64,000 nt of DNA from CAVOAK01 sp963664465 (GTDB lineage: Bacteria; Pseudomonadota; Alphaproteobacteria; UBA8366; CAVOAK01), in NCBI GenBank assembly GCA_963664465.2, contig CAXXSU010000004.1, forward strand, positions 124,001 to 188,000, in the 5' to 3' direction. Below, piece by piece: positions 41,672 to 51,220 of this stretch. A program made the translations under genes and the position numbers. Positions within the stretch are counted from its first letter, which is position 1. Every line of letters starts with the position of its first letter. The notes below the pieces were generated by a model. It was not told the origin of the DNA. It saw only the letters and a program-made list of their open reading frames with translations, and searched no databases.

Positions 41672-43015
41672 TTGTTCGAAAAGGTCCTGATTGCCAATAG
41701 GGGCGAAATTGCGCTGCGCATCCATCGTGCATGCCGCGAAATGGGCATCCAAACGGTGGCCGTCCACTCGACAGCTGATTCTGACGCCATGCATGTGCGC
41801 CTCGCGGACGAATCCGTCTGCATCGGACCGCCGTCGTCCCGTGAGAGCTATTTGAACATTCCGGCAATCCTGTCAGCCGCCAGCATCACCGGTGTCGACG
41901 CCATTCATCCTGGTGTCGGCTTTCTTGCAGAAAACGCCGGGTTCGCCGAAATGGTCGAGGAACACGGGTTCGAGTTTATCGGCCCCTCGCAAGACCATAT
42001 CCGCATCATGGGCGATAAGGTATCGGCAAAGCGGCAGGCCAAAGAGCTCGGAATTCCCATTGTGCCTGGCTCAGACGACGCGCTCACGAACGACGTCGAG
42101 GCGCTGCGGATCGCCAAGGATATCGGCTATCCAGTACTGGTAAAAGCTTCGGCGGGCGGTGGCGGGCGTGGCATGAAGGTCGCGGAGAGTCCCGACCATT
42201 TACCCGAAGCCCTGGCGATGTGTCGCAATGAAGCCAAGGTTGCGTTTGGCGATGACCGCGTCTATCTCGAAAAATATCTCGCCCGACCACGGCATATCGA
42301 GATTCAGGTGCTAGGCGACCAGCATGGAAACATCATCCATTTCGGTGAACGCGATTGCTCCGTCCAACGACGCCACCAAAAGGTCGTGGAAGAAGCTCCC
42401 TCGCCCGCGCTAAACGACACTGTCAGCGGACACATCGGTTCGCTTGTAGCCGATGCGCTCCAAAAGATTCAGTATTCGAGCTGTGGCACAGTGGAGTTCC
42501 TGTACGAGGATGGTGAGTTCTATTTCATCGAGATGAACACCCGCTTGCAGGTTGAACACCCGGTCACGGAAATGATCTCTGGCATAGATTTGGTGCGCGA
42601 GCAGATTCGGGTTGCTGCGGGCGTCCCTATTGGAATTTCTCAGACCGACATCGAGCTCAACGGCCATGCCATCGAATGCCGGGTAATGGCCGAGCATCCT
42701 GAGACATTTGCACCCTCGCCGGGAAAAGTCACCGACTACCACGCGCCAGGTGGTTTGGGCGTGCGCGTCGATTCCGCCCTCTACTCCGGCTACTCGGTGC
42801 CGCCACACTATGACAGTCTCATCGCCAAACTAATTGTGTTCGGTGCGACCCGCAACGAAGCCCTCATGCGCCTCCGCCGGTCGCTCGATGAGTACGTAAT
42901 CGGCGGAATCGAGACCACCATACCGCTGCATCAAAAGCTGATTCGCGACCCTGCATTCATCGACGGTGATTACGATATCCATTGGCTGGAATCGTGGTTG
43001 GAGGGTGGATCGTGA
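41672..43015 (+). CDS. accC: AccC, biotin carboxylase
   Basis: The 447-residue ATP-grasp enzyme carboxylates biotin on AccB. TTG 41672 is the start giving MFEKVLIANRGEIALRIHRA, seven bases after accB. The ATP loop KASAGGGGRGMKVAE, the metal-binding segment VEFLYEDGEFYFIEMNTRLQ and VEHPVTEMISGIDLV are intact. The length is normal. Confidence 0.97.
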   Translation: MFEKVLIANRGEIALRIHRACREMGIQTVAVHSTADSDAMHVRLADESVCIGPPSSRESYLNIPAILSAASITGVDAIHPGVGFLAENAGFAEMVEEHGFEFIGPSQDHIRIMGDKVSAKRQAKELGIPIVPGSDDALTNDVEALRIAKDIGYPVLVKASAGGGGRGMKVAESPDHLPEALAMCRNEAKVAFGDDRVYLEKYLARPRHIEIQVLGDQHGNIIHFGERDCSVQRRHQKVVEEAPSPALNDTVSGHIGSLVADALQKIQYSSCGTVEFLYEDGEFYFIEMNTRLQVEHPVTEMISGIDLVREQIRVAAGVPIGISQTDIELNGHAIECRVMAEHPETFAPSPGKVTDYHAPGGLGVRVDSALYSGYSVPPHYDSLIAKLIVFGATRNEALMRLRRSLDEYVIGGIETTIPLHQKLIRDPAFIDGDYDIHWLESWLEGGS

Positions 43016-43053
43016 ATAGTTTTGGCACCCGACGCTAGGGAGACGCCGCCCTA

Positions 43054-43701
43054 ATGGAGATGCCGGTTCTGACGCCCGAACTGCTTCTGCGCGCCTATGC
43101 GATGGGCGTATTTCCCATGGCCGAAGACAGAGAAGACCCCGAACTGTTCTGGGTTGATCCGAGAATGCGCGGGATCATTCCAATCGACTCGTTTCACGTT
43201 CCCCGCCGGCTGCGCCGCGTTCTGCGCAGCGACCGATTCAAGGTCACTTTCGATAGCGACTTCGACGCGGTTATCGATGGATGCGCGACCGCCACGACAC
43301 TCAGACCGCGAACCTGGATCAACGACCGAATCATTACGCTCTACACAACGCTCTTCCATATGGGCCATGCCCACAGTGTCGAATGCTGGCTCGACGGCGA
43401 ACTTGCGGGCGGGCTTTATGGTGTGTCGATGTGCGGTGCGTTCTTTGGCGAAAGTATGTTCAACCGGCACGTCGACGCCAGCAAAGTGGCGCTCGTACAC
43501 TTGGTCCTGAGACTTCGTTCAACAGGACTCACGCTCCTCGACGCACAGTTCATAACAAAGCATCTTCGGCGGTTCGGTGCCCAGGAGATTTCGCGCGACG
43601 CTTATCGAAAGCAACTGGCGGCCGCGCTCAAAAGCAAGGTCGAATTTAAAACGGTCATCAAACAAGGTGACTTGGAATCGTTGATCTGCGGTGACTCCTA
43701 A
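43054..43701 (+). CDS. aat: Aat, leucyl/phenylalanyl-tRNA-protein transferase
   Basis: The 215-residue enzyme adds Leu or Phe to N-terminal Arg or Lys of proteins, creating N-degrons read by ClpS. Motifs are LLLRAYAMGVFPMAEDREDP, ELFWVDPRMRGIIPID, FHVPRRLRRVLRS, GHAHSVECW and GVSMCGAFFGESMF. ClpS and ClpA, which deliver and unfold such substrates, are encoded 13-16 kb away. Confidence 0.95.
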   Translation: MEMPVLTPELLLRAYAMGVFPMAEDREDPELFWVDPRMRGIIPIDSFHVPRRLRRVLRSDRFKVTFDSDFDAVIDGCATATTLRPRTWINDRIITLYTTLFHMGHAHSVECWLDGELAGGLYGVSMCGAFFGESMFNRHVDASKVALVHLVLRLRSTGLTLLDAQFITKHLRRFGAQEISRDAYRKQLAAALKSKVEFKTVIKQGDLESLICGDS

Positions 43702-43705
43702 CGGC

Positions 43706-44137
43706 TCAATTTTCTCCGCCGTCAGCCGGCGTACGCACCCGACATTCGAGAACCCATACGTCATACACGGGATGTTCGAGAGCGCTCAGTGCAGGGCTCG
43801 ACGCAAACATCCAGCCGTGGAACACGTCCGCCGGCGGTTCGCCCGGACGCGCTTCATAGATATCGAGAAACGCACTCGACTCCGGCGGTTCCTCCGGACG
43901 CGTCCGCTCACACTTGCGAACGACGATCCGCAACGCGCCAAAGCTCACGACTTTGTCGATTGACGCCTCGAACGTAGAGACCCGCGCCGTCACTTTGTCG
44001 AGCCCCTGCATAATCACCTGATCGCCATCGAGCATAGCAGCCGCAATTTGGAATTTAGGAATCACGGCAAGGACCGTTGCAACCAGAGTGGTTACGGCGA
44101 GCCATCGTGCCGTTTTCAAATATGCGTCGTTCATCAT
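43706..44137 (-). CDS. DUF2155 domain protein
   Basis: The start near 44137 (MMNDAYLKTARWLAVTTLVA) gives an N-terminal signal or anchor and about 143 residues. The C-terminal part, STFEASIDKVVSFGALRIVV, RKCERTRPEEPPESSAFLDI, HGWMFASSPALSALEHPVYD and VWVLEC, is the DUF2155 signature found beside aat in many alphaproteobacteria. It is probably periplasmic, of unknown function. Two Cys (RKCER, LECR) could form a disulfide. Confidence 0.85.
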   Translation of the reverse strand: MMNDAYLKTARWLAVTTLVATVLAVIPKFQIAAAMLDGDQVIMQGLDKVTARVSTFEASIDKVVSFGALRIVVRKCERTRPEEPPESSAFLDIYEARPGEPPADVFHGWMFASSPALSALEHPVYDVWVLECRVRTPADGGEN

Positions 44138-44174
44138 TCCTGCAATGCGATCGGCGGAGAACTTTTCCAGGCGT

Positions 44175-44936
44175 TCAACACGGGCGAACGGCAATAAATC
44201 GTAGCCTTACATAGTCGGCGATCCAGGTTCCGGATTCGTCCACAAGAATCGGCTGCAAGCGTTGGCAAACTTCCCCGACGATAGACTGTCTCAGGACATC
44301 TGACGCCACACCGATATAGCTCTCCGCAAACGTTTCCAACCAGTCGCCCATGCCACCCGGTAGCGGCGTCGGTCGATCGAACAAACTGATACTACGAACT
44401 TCAAATCCCCGTTGTTCAAGTCGCTCGCGTTGTTCTTCCGGGGTTGGAAAATACCACGGATTGGCCAACCTGCCATCAAATCCATGCGCGTGAAGCGCGG
44501 TTTCCAACGCCGCGCGAATACTTTTCACGTTGCCAAAACCTCCCATTTCGGAGACGAACCTGCCCCCGGGCTTGAGCGCCTGCCACACGCCGTCGATCAC
44601 AGCCTCGGCATTCGGCATCCAGTGCATCGCCGCATTCGAAAAGACGGCGTCGAACTCGTCCTCGAAGTTAAGTGCCTCGCCATTGACGACGCGCGCGTCC
44701 AGCCCCAATGCGCGTGCAGCTTCAACCTGGTCAGAGCTGGCATCAACGCCAACGACACTTACACCCCCCTCACGAAGATGGGCGGTCAACGTTCCATCAC
44801 CACACCCGAGGTCGAGAACGCGCTCGCCGGGCTGCGGATTCAACAACTCCACGAGAGAAAGTCCATATTCGGCAACGAAACCGGCATTGCGCCGATAGCG
44901 ACCTGGATCCCAGTGCTGTTTCGCCCGGTCAGGCAC
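44175..44936 (-). CDS. Class I SAM-dependent methyltransferase (trans-aconitate methyltransferase-like)
   Basis: The 253-residue protein opens with HWDPGRYRRNAGFVAEYGLS and has the SAM motif I ERVLDLGCGDGTLTAHL, motif II acidic loop in VVGVDASSDQV, and FDAVFSNAAMHWM. This resembles trans-aconitate 2-methyltransferase and related small-acid methyltransferases; the substrate is not certain. It overlaps the extended DUF2155 frame only if an earlier start is used there. Confidence 0.85.
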   Translation of the reverse strand: MPDRAKQHWDPGRYRRNAGFVAEYGLSLVELLNPQPGERVLDLGCGDGTLTAHLREGGVSVVGVDASSDQVEAARALGLDARVVNGEALNFEDEFDAVFSNAAMHWMPNAEAVIDGVWQALKPGGRFVSEMGGFGNVKSIRAALETALHAHGFDGRLANPWYFPTPEEQRERLEQRGFEVRSISLFDRPTPLPGGMGDWLETFAESYIGVASDVLRQSIVGEVCQRLQPILVDESGTWIADYVRLRFIAVRPC

Positions 44937-44958
44937 CGCGTCAACTGCCAGCGCCGGG

Positions 44959-45402
44959 TTAGTCGGTCACCAGGAAGATGACTTTTCCCAAAAGTTCTTC
45001 GAGGGAGATCACGTCGTGTGTGCTCTTCAACTCGCCGCCCACTGGCACCATGTCACGATCGCTGCTCGGCTCGAGTTTGACGTACTTGCCGCCTAGCAGG
45101 CCATCGCTGGAGACGGAGACGCGCGTGTTTTTTGGCAGTTGTATGTCGGGACGAATCGTCATCGTAACGACTGCTAGATAGTCCTCCTGGTCGACGCGCT
45201 GATCGACGACACTACCAACCTTGACACCGCCAATACGGACATCGTTGCCAACGGTCAGGCCGTCGATCGCATTGAACTTAGCGATGATGCGATAGCCATC
45301 CACCGGGCGCAGATTGCTATTCGTGTACGCAAAAACCAAAAACATGCCGGCGATAAGCAGGACGATCGCACCCAGTATGGTCTCGATGACGTTTCGCTGC
45401 AT
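44959..45402 (-). CDS. mlaD: MlaD-like MCE-domain protein 1
   Basis: The start at 45402 (MQRNVIETILGAIVLLIAGM) gives 147 residues with one N-terminal membrane anchor and one MCE domain: YRIIAKFNAIDGLTVGNDVR, IGGVKVGSVVDQRVD, SSDGLLGGKYVKLEPSSD. MlaD hexamers in the inner membrane bind phospholipid for transport between membranes. mlaE, mlaF, mlaB and mlaC are not in the window. Confidence 0.88.
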   Translation of the reverse strand: MQRNVIETILGAIVLLIAGMFLVFAYTNSNLRPVDGYRIIAKFNAIDGLTVGNDVRIGGVKVGSVVDQRVDQEDYLAVVTMTIRPDIQLPKNTRVSVSSDGLLGGKYVKLEPSSDRDMVPVGGELKSTHDVISLEELLGKVIFLVTD

Positions 45403-45430
45403 TGACGTCCTCTCTACTGTCCAGTTCTCA

Positions 45431-45913
45431 TCAATTTGAGCTTCCGCTTGCCCCGCGGTCCCTGAGCCGCTTCGCCTCGGCCGCAAGAATAACCTTCTGC
45501 AATAATTCTTCGAAGATCACCGAATCTTGGACGAAATCGAACTCGTCGCCTGGCCTCAGCATGTCGAGATCTCCACCGGGCTCGAGCTTGAGGTACTTGT
45601 TGCCCAACATGCCCTCGCTGAGAACCATCGCGACCGTGTCGAGCGGTAGCTTGACGTGAGGGAGCAGTCGCAATGTGAGAATCGCCTGATATGTCTGCGG
45701 ATTGAATTTAACATGGCTGACACTGCCAACGGGAACGCCGGCAAGCAATACGTCGCTGCCACTTTGAATTCCGTCAATGTTGTTAAACCGCGCCACGAGT
45801 TCGTAGCCGCCGGCTGGACCCGCGTCCCGTTCACTGTAAGCCGTGACAACAAAGAGCGCCGCCAACACCATGACGCATGCGCCAACAAGAATGTGAAGAT
45901 TTTCCTGTTTCAC
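45431..45913 (-). CDS. MlaD-like MCE-domain protein 2
   Basis: GTG 45913 gives 160 residues: a membrane anchor (LHILVGACVMVLAALFVVTA) and an MCE domain (YELVARFNNIDGIQSGSDVL, LAGVPVGSVSHVKFN, SEGMLGNKYLKLEPGGD). It is a diverged tandem copy of the adjacent gene, 28 bp apart. The two may form mixed rings. The tail (AAEAKRLRDRGASGSSN) is longer and basic. Confidence 0.85.
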   Translation of the reverse strand: MKQENLHILVGACVMVLAALFVVTAYSERDAGPAGGYELVARFNNIDGIQSGSDVLLAGVPVGSVSHVKFNPQTYQAILTLRLLPHVKLPLDTVAMVLSEGMLGNKYLKLEPGGDLDMLRPGDEFDFVQDSVIFEELLQKVILAAEAKRLRDRGASGSSN

Positions 45914-45926
45914 CGCAGCGATCCGC

Positions 45927-46286
45927 TCAGCCTGGCGTCCACGGCTCGTAGTCCCCGGTCGCCTGCGGCCGCTTACCGCCCTGAAGCGTATGGCCCGGCG
46001 GCCGATAGGCTTGAGGCGTGCCTGTGAGGTTAGGCACATGAAACTTTTGCCAGGAATGTTTCGGACGCCCGCCGTCCTCGGGCAGATCTTCGATCATATA
46101 GTGGAGCCAGGCATGCCACTCAGGCGGCACGGCGCTCGCCTCGTCCTCGCCTCGGTAGATGACCCAGCGTTTGCGGCGTCGATCCTTAGGCTGCCGCTTC
46201 TCGTGATAGTAGCGGTGACCAAAATCGTCGGCACCGACCAGTTCACCTCTTAGCCACGTATGGAGCCGCGTACCAATCGTCGTCAT
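45927..46286 (-). CDS. NDUFA12-family complex I accessory protein
   Basis: The start at 46286 (MTTIGTRLHTWLRGELVGAD) gives 119 residues. The sequence DDFGHRYYHEKRQPKDRRRK, RWVIYRGEDEASAVPPEWHA, WLHYMIEDLP is diagnostic of the NDUFA12/B17.2 subunit. This is one of the supernumerary complex I subunits that alphaproteobacteria share with mitochondria, so it is a good taxonomic marker. It lies 13 bp upstream of the second MlaD-like gene, as is common. Confidence 0.93.
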   Translation of the reverse strand: MTTIGTRLHTWLRGELVGADDFGHRYYHEKRQPKDRRRKRWVIYRGEDEASAVPPEWHAWLHYMIEDLPEDGGRPKHSWQKFHVPNLTGTPQAYRPPGHTLQGGKRPQATGDYEPWTPG

Positions 46287-46499
46287 TGAATTCAGACTTT
46301 TCTCGCTCGATAGGTGTCGCAGTTGATTCCGGGAATGAGGCGACGGTGAGGCAATTATATAGAACAAGCTGTCCTGCGCCAACGTGAGCAGCGCTCAGGC
46401 AAGCGCACTCTACGGCACGCTATCGGTGAACCTGAAACTCTCCTTTATGCCGGGCGTCGGTGCGGGTTGACGATTTCACAGGCGTGGTTGATGGGTCAG

Positions 46500-46640
46500 A
46501 TGGGGTTTTTCGATCTTGGGAACCGGTAGTCCTTCTTGTACGCCAAGAACGAGCCGCTTTTGAAGATCGACGGGGTGGTTCCGTGGGAGGACTTGCGCGC
46601 CCGTCTGAGGCGGTGTAAATTGTGGAGTAAGTATTCATTC
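46500..46640 (+). pseudogene. IS5-type transposase N-terminal remnant
   Basis: ATG 46500 opens MGFFDLGNR, then an in-frame TAG, then SFLYAKNEPLLKIDGVVPWE followed by DLRARLRR. This matches the opening of IS5-group transposases, which read GFFDLxxRYxxL and then IPWExF. Nothing downstream of residue 45 remains. The rest of 46287-46499 shows no gene. Confidence 0.6.
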
Positions 46641-46641
46641 G

Positions 46642-46675
46642 CACAATATCATGTTGCACAACGCAAGATATTGTG
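46642..46675 (+). promoter_or_regulatory. Inverted repeat upstream of nrdJ
   Basis: CACAATATC (46642-46650) and GATATTGTG (46667-46675) are perfect complements. An inner TTGC/GCAA pair can extend the stem, leaving a small loop. It lies about 205 bp before the nrdJ start. It could be an NrdR-type operator or an RNA hairpin; no T-run follows, so it is not a clear terminator. Confidence 0.4.
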
Positions 46676-46880
46676 ACCGCCTGTCGTTCTTACTTGCTAT
46701 TAACTCATAGATATTGGGGCTATCGTCCGATAATGGCCTTGAGTCGTGGGTTGCCGAGGGTCTGAAGGGGAGGTCGGTCAGCTCGCAAACTCGCGACGGC
46801 GCCGGTCCGCAATCCAACCTCGGAATAGAGATAGAGCCGGTCGTCGCGTCCGGCGAAATTGCAGGCTGGGAGAGTCGTGT

Positions 46881-49800
46881 ATGCGTATTCAACGCCGTTT
46901 CACGCGAGAGGGTGAATCGCCTTACGAAGGAATTGCATTCCGCACCGCATCAAGCGAGATCCGCAATCCTGACGGTTCAAGCGTATTTAGCGCCGAAGAC
47001 GTCGAAGTTCCTTCTTCCTGGAGCCAGGTCGCAACCGATGTCCTTGCACAGAAATACTTCAGAAAAGCCGGCATCCCGGCGCAGTTGCGTGTCATCGCCG
47101 AGGACAGTGTTCCGGGTTGGCTATGGCGTCACGAAGCTGACCTCTCTTCGCTTCAGTCCCTAGCCGAGGAGGACCGCTACATTGGTGAGGTGAGCGCGCG
47201 TCAAGTTTTTGACAGGCTCGCCGGCACTTGGACCTATTGGGGATGGAAGAGCGGTTACTTCGACGGCGAGGCTGATGCCCGTGCCTACTACGACGAAATG
47301 AGGTTCATGCTGGCGCGCCAAATGGGTGCGCCGAACTCTCCGCAGTGGTTCAACACTGGTCTCCACTGGGCCTACGGCATCGAGGGGCCAGGGCAGGGTC
47401 ACCACTACGTCGACCACCGCACGGGCGAACTGACCGAATCAACATCCGCTTACGAACATCCCCAACCACACGCCTGCTTCATTCAATCCGTATCCGACGA
47501 TCTGGTCAACGAGAATGGAATTATGGAGCTTTGGGTGCGCGAGGCGCGGCTCTTCAAATACGGTTCTGGCACCGGCACGAACTTCTCTGCGCTGCGCGGC
47601 GAGGGAGAGACGCTATCCGGTGGCGGACGATCATCGGGCTTGATGAGTTTTTTGAAGATCGGCGATCGCGCCGCAGGCGCCATAAAATCAGGCGGCACGA
47701 CCCGTCGCGCCGCAAAAATGGTTGTCGTCGATATCGACCATCCGGACATTGAGGACTACATCAACTGGAAGGCGGGCGAGGAGCAAAAAGTTGCGGCGCT
47801 GGTCGCGGGTTCGAAACTCTGCAATCAGCACCTCAACAGTATCATGTTGGCGTGTCACGATGACGACGGCGAGGCTGCCCTTGACCACAAAAAAAACAAC
47901 GATCTGAAACGCGCCATTCGCGACGCCCGCCGCGCGATGATCCCCGAAAGCTATATTCAGCGTGTCGTTCAGTTCGCCGAGCAGGGATTCAAGCAGATTG
48001 AATTCCGCACCTTCGACACCGACTGGGAGTCGGAGGCTTATCGCACCGTTTCGGGCCAAAACTCGAACAATTCGGTGCGTGTCACGAACGCGTTCATCGA
48101 AGCCGTCGAAAACGACGCCGATTGGACCCTCTACCGCCGCGTCGACGGAAAACCTGCAAAGACTCTCAAGGCCAACGATCTCTGGGACCAGATTGCGCAC
48201 GCGGCCTGGGCGTCGGCCGATCCCGGCATTCAGTTTCATACCACGATAAATGACTGGCACACGTGCCCGAATAGCGGGTCGATCACCGCTTCGAATCCGT
48301 GTTCAGAATACATGTTTCTCGATGATACGGCGTGCAACCTCGCATCCCTGAATTTGATGGCGTTACGCGGACCGGACGGTCTAATCGACGTTCCAGCACT
48401 CGAACATGCAGTGCGGTTGTGGACCATCGCTTTGGAGATATCCGTGGTGATGGCGCAATTCCCATCCAAGGAAATTGCCCGGCGTTCCTATGAATATCGG
48501 ACCCTGGGTCTCGGCTATGCAAATCTTGGTGGACTGATTATGGCCTCCGGTCTTGGCTACGACAGCCCTGAAGGTCGCGCGTTATGCGCCGCGGTTACGG
48601 CGCTGATTACCGGCGGCGCATATGCAACTTCTGCTGAAATGGCCGAAGAGTTGGGTGCATTCCCCGGCTATGAGCGCAATGCCGAGCCAATGTTGAGGGT
48701 GATTGCAAACCATCGCCGCGCTGCTGAGGGTGTCGCCGCGGGTTATCAGGGGTTGACCGTCAAGCCTGTGCCGCTCGATCACAGTAATTGTCCGCAACCC
48801 GAAGTGAGTTTGGCAGCCGCCGCGGTCTGGGACCGCGCTCTTGCCCTGGGCGAGACCCATGGTTATCGCAACGCTCAGGTCACAGTAGTCGCACCGACCG
48901 GCACCATCGGACTCGTCATGGATTGCGACACCACAGGCATCGAACCAGACTTCGCGCTGGTGAAATTTAAGAAGCTCGCCGGCGGCGGCTACTTCAAAAT
49001 CATCAACGGCACAGTCCCGGAAGCACTCGGGACGCTCGGCTATGACGACCACCGGATCGACGACATCAGCAACTACGCCGTTGGCTTTGGCACGTTGAAG
49101 GACGTGCCAGCCATAAACCACGAGAGCCTGACCGCCAAGGGCTTTACCGAAGAGGCATTGGATCGGCTTGAAGAGGCACTCGCCAGCGCCTTCGACATTA
49201 AGTTCGCCTTCAATAAATGGACGCTCGGCGCGGATTTTTGCACGTCCACACTCGGCATCGATCCCCATAAGCTCGACGAAGTGGGCTTTGATCTTCTCCA
49301 AGAGTTGGGATTCGAGCGCGTAGACATCGATCTCGCAAATATTTATTGCTGTGGAGCTATGACGCTTGAGGGCGCGCCTCACTTGAAGCGCGAACATCTA
49401 GCGGTATTCGATTGCGCTAATCCGTGCGGCCGATCGGGCAAGCGGCATTTGTCGGTCGAAAGCCACATTCGCATGATGTCGGCAGCGCAGCCGTTCGTGT
49501 CAGGCGCCATCTCCAAGACCATCAATATGCCGAACACCGCGTCCGTCGAGCAGTGCAAGGACGCTTATATGCTTTCGTGGCGGCTCGGTCTCAAGGCGAT
49601 TGCGCTGTACCGCGATGGCTCAAAATTAAGCCAGCCACTCGCCGCTGTAATAACTGACGATGAGGACATTGCAGATCAGCTAGTGGACGCGCCAGCCGCT
49701 TCGGCCGCACCGATCATCGCCGAGAAGATCGTCGAACGAGTTATCAGGCTCGCCGCGGATCGGCGGCGGCTCCCCTCGCGCCGCAAAGGATACACACAGA

Positions 49801-50594
49801 AGGCGATCGTTGGCGGACACAAGGTCTATCTACGCACCGGCGAGTATGAGGATGGCGAACTTGGCGAAATATTCATCGACATGCACAAAGAGGGCGCGGC
49901 CTTCCGGTCGTTGATGAACAATTTCGCAATAGCAATCTCCATCGGCCTGCAGTACGGCGTGCCCCTGGAGGAGTATGTCGAGGCCTTCACCTTCACCCGT
50001 TTCGAGCCTGCTGGGATTGTCGACGGCAACAGCACGATCAAGATTGCGACCTCGATCCTGGATTACTTGTTCCGGGAACTTGCGATCTCCTACCTCGGCC
50101 GCCACGACCTAGCGCACGCGCAGCCCGATGACATCATGCCGGACACGCTTGGCAAGGGCGAGAAACAGGCAGAGCTCCCCGAGATCGACGCAATGGCCGC
50201 TATTAAGCGTGTCGCGAGTTCGGGATATGTGCGGTCTTCAAACCTATTGCTGATTGCCGGCGGCGCAGGCAAGGCCGCGGTAGGCGGCAACGGCGCATCC
50301 ACCAATCTCCAATCGAACAATGTTGAGGAGTTCGCCAGCGCCGGGTCAACGACAACCGACGATGGATCGGCTTCAGCGCAAGACGTTGTCAACGCCACAA
50401 TGGATAGCGACGCCGAAGCAATCAGCGCAAGTTCACTCGTTGCCGCCGTCGACAGCCAGCTCCACCAAATTCACGTGGCAAAATCGCGCGGCTTTGTCGG
50501 CGACGCCTGCAACGAGTGTGGAAATTTCACTTTGGTACGCAGTGGGACATGCATGAAGTGCGTGACCTGCGGCGCAACCAGCGGATGCTCATGA
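46881..50594 (+). CDS. nrdJ: NrdJ, adenosylcobalamin-dependent (class II) ribonucleotide reductase
   Basis: ATG 46881 (MRIQRRFTREGESPYEGIAF) gives 1237 residues; the frame is open further upstream, but that part is Arg-rich and unconserved. The class II reductase makes deoxyribonucleotides using vitamin B12. Active-site segments are HACFIQSVSDDL, the SNPCSEYMFLDDTACNLASL loop with catalytic Cys and Glu, and VVAPTGTIGLVMDCDTTGIE. The C-terminus ends in a Cys-rich ribbon, CNECGNF and CMKCVTCGATSGCS, which carries the reducing Cys pair. I see no B12 riboswitch upstream. Confidence 0.95.
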   Translation: MRIQRRFTREGESPYEGIAFRTASSEIRNPDGSSVFSAEDVEVPSSWSQVATDVLAQKYFRKAGIPAQLRVIAEDSVPGWLWRHEADLSSLQSLAEEDRYIGEVSARQVFDRLAGTWTYWGWKSGYFDGEADARAYYDEMRFMLARQMGAPNSPQWFNTGLHWAYGIEGPGQGHHYVDHRTGELTESTSAYEHPQPHACFIQSVSDDLVNENGIMELWVREARLFKYGSGTGTNFSALRGEGETLSGGGRSSGLMSFLKIGDRAAGAIKSGGTTRRAAKMVVVDIDHPDIEDYINWKAGEEQKVAALVAGSKLCNQHLNSIMLACHDDDGEAALDHKKNNDLKRAIRDARRAMIPESYIQRVVQFAEQGFKQIEFRTFDTDWESEAYRTVSGQNSNNSVRVTNAFIEAVENDADWTLYRRVDGKPAKTLKANDLWDQIAHAAWASADPGIQFHTTINDWHTCPNSGSITASNPCSEYMFLDDTACNLASLNLMALRGPDGLIDVPALEHAVRLWTIALEISVVMAQFPSKEIARRSYEYRTLGLGYANLGGLIMASGLGYDSPEGRALCAAVTALITGGAYATSAEMAEELGAFPGYERNAEPMLRVIANHRRAAEGVAAGYQGLTVKPVPLDHSNCPQPEVSLAAAAVWDRALALGETHGYRNAQVTVVAPTGTIGLVMDCDTTGIEPDFALVKFKKLAGGGYFKIINGTVPEALGTLGYDDHRIDDISNYAVGFGTLKDVPAINHESLTAKGFTEEALDRLEEALASAFDIKFAFNKWTLGADFCTSTLGIDPHKLDEVGFDLLQELGFERVDIDLANIYCCGAMTLEGAPHLKREHLAVFDCANPCGRSGKRHLSVESHIRMMSAAQPFVSGAISKTINMPNTASVEQCKDAYMLSWRLGLKAIALYRDGSKLSQPLAAVITDDEDIADQLVDAPAASAAPIIAEKIVERVIRLAADRRRLPSRRKGYTQKAIVGGHKVYLRTGEYEDGELGEIFIDMHKEGAAFRSLMNNFAIAISIGLQYGVPLEEYVEAFTFTRFEPAGIVDGNSTIKIATSILDYLFRELAISYLGRHDLAHAQPDDIMPDTLGKGEKQAELPEIDAMAAIKRVASSGYVRSSNLLLIAGGAGKAAVGGNGASTNLQSNNVEEFASAGSTTTDDGSASAQDVVNATMDSDAEAISASSLVAAVDSQLHQIHVAKSRGFVGDACNECGNFTLVRSGTCMKCVTCGATSGCS

Positions 50595-50752
50595 TGTAAG
50601 AGATGCCTTGGCAAAGTGCTCCCTGTAACCTTGGGGGGTTTGGCTTCGGCCTGCCCTCATTTTTTGTCCGCAGTGTGCTTCGCAATTCGAGCCTTGGAAT
50701 ACCGAAATCCAAACCGCTAAACTGGCGGCCGAACAAACGGAGGGACTGGAAT

Positions 50753-51220
50753 ATGGCAGGACGTATCGATGCACGGCTTACCGAACTCGGCATTGAGTTG
50801 CCCGATGCTCCCACCCCCGCTGCCAACTACGTCCCTTATGTCATCAGCGGTAACTTGATCTTTGTCGCGGGCCAGCTACCGACCTGGAACGGCGAGGTGA
50901 AGTACATCGGAAAGGTCAGGGCAGATTTGTCTGCCGAAGAGGGAATAGCCGCTGCCCGCCTTTGTGTCCTGAACATTATCGCCCAAGCCAAGGCGGCACT
51001 AGAAGGCGACCTCGACCGTATCGTCCGTATTGTGAAGGTTGGTGGCTTCGTAAATTCGCCCAGCGAGTTTATGGATCACCCAAAGGTCGTAAATGGCGCG
51101 TCCGATCTGCTTGTCGAAATCTTCGGCGATAGCGGACGCCACGCACGTTTTGCGGTCGGAGCCGGGTCCCTGCCGTTAGGCGTTGGCGTCGAAATTGATG
51201 CCGTTATCGAGATTGCTTAG
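50753..51220 (+). CDS. RidA/YjgF-family protein
   Basis: ATG 50753, after GGAGGGACTGG, gives 155 residues. The sequence ARLTELGIELPDAPTPAANY, VISGNLIFVAGQLPTWNGEV and SPSEFMDHPKVVNGASDLLV fits the longer subgroup of RidA proteins. RidA itself hydrolyses reactive enamine/imine intermediates from PLP enzymes. In this subgroup the catalytic Arg of RidA (in RAR) appears as GRHARFAVGAGSLPLG, so it is plausibly active. It stands alone. Confidence 0.85.
   Translation: MAGRIDARLTELGIELPDAPTPAANYVPYVISGNLIFVAGQLPTWNGEVKYIGKVRADLSAEEGIAAARLCVLNIIAQAKAALEGDLDRIVRIVKVGGFVNSPSEFMDHPKVVNGASDLLVEIFGDSGRHARFAVGAGSLPLGVGVEIDAVIEIA

Noticed and set aside
46640..46880. Cobalamin riboswitch ahead of nrdJ
   Set aside because: I could not find a B12-box-like element or the expected helices; only a simple inverted repeat is present.
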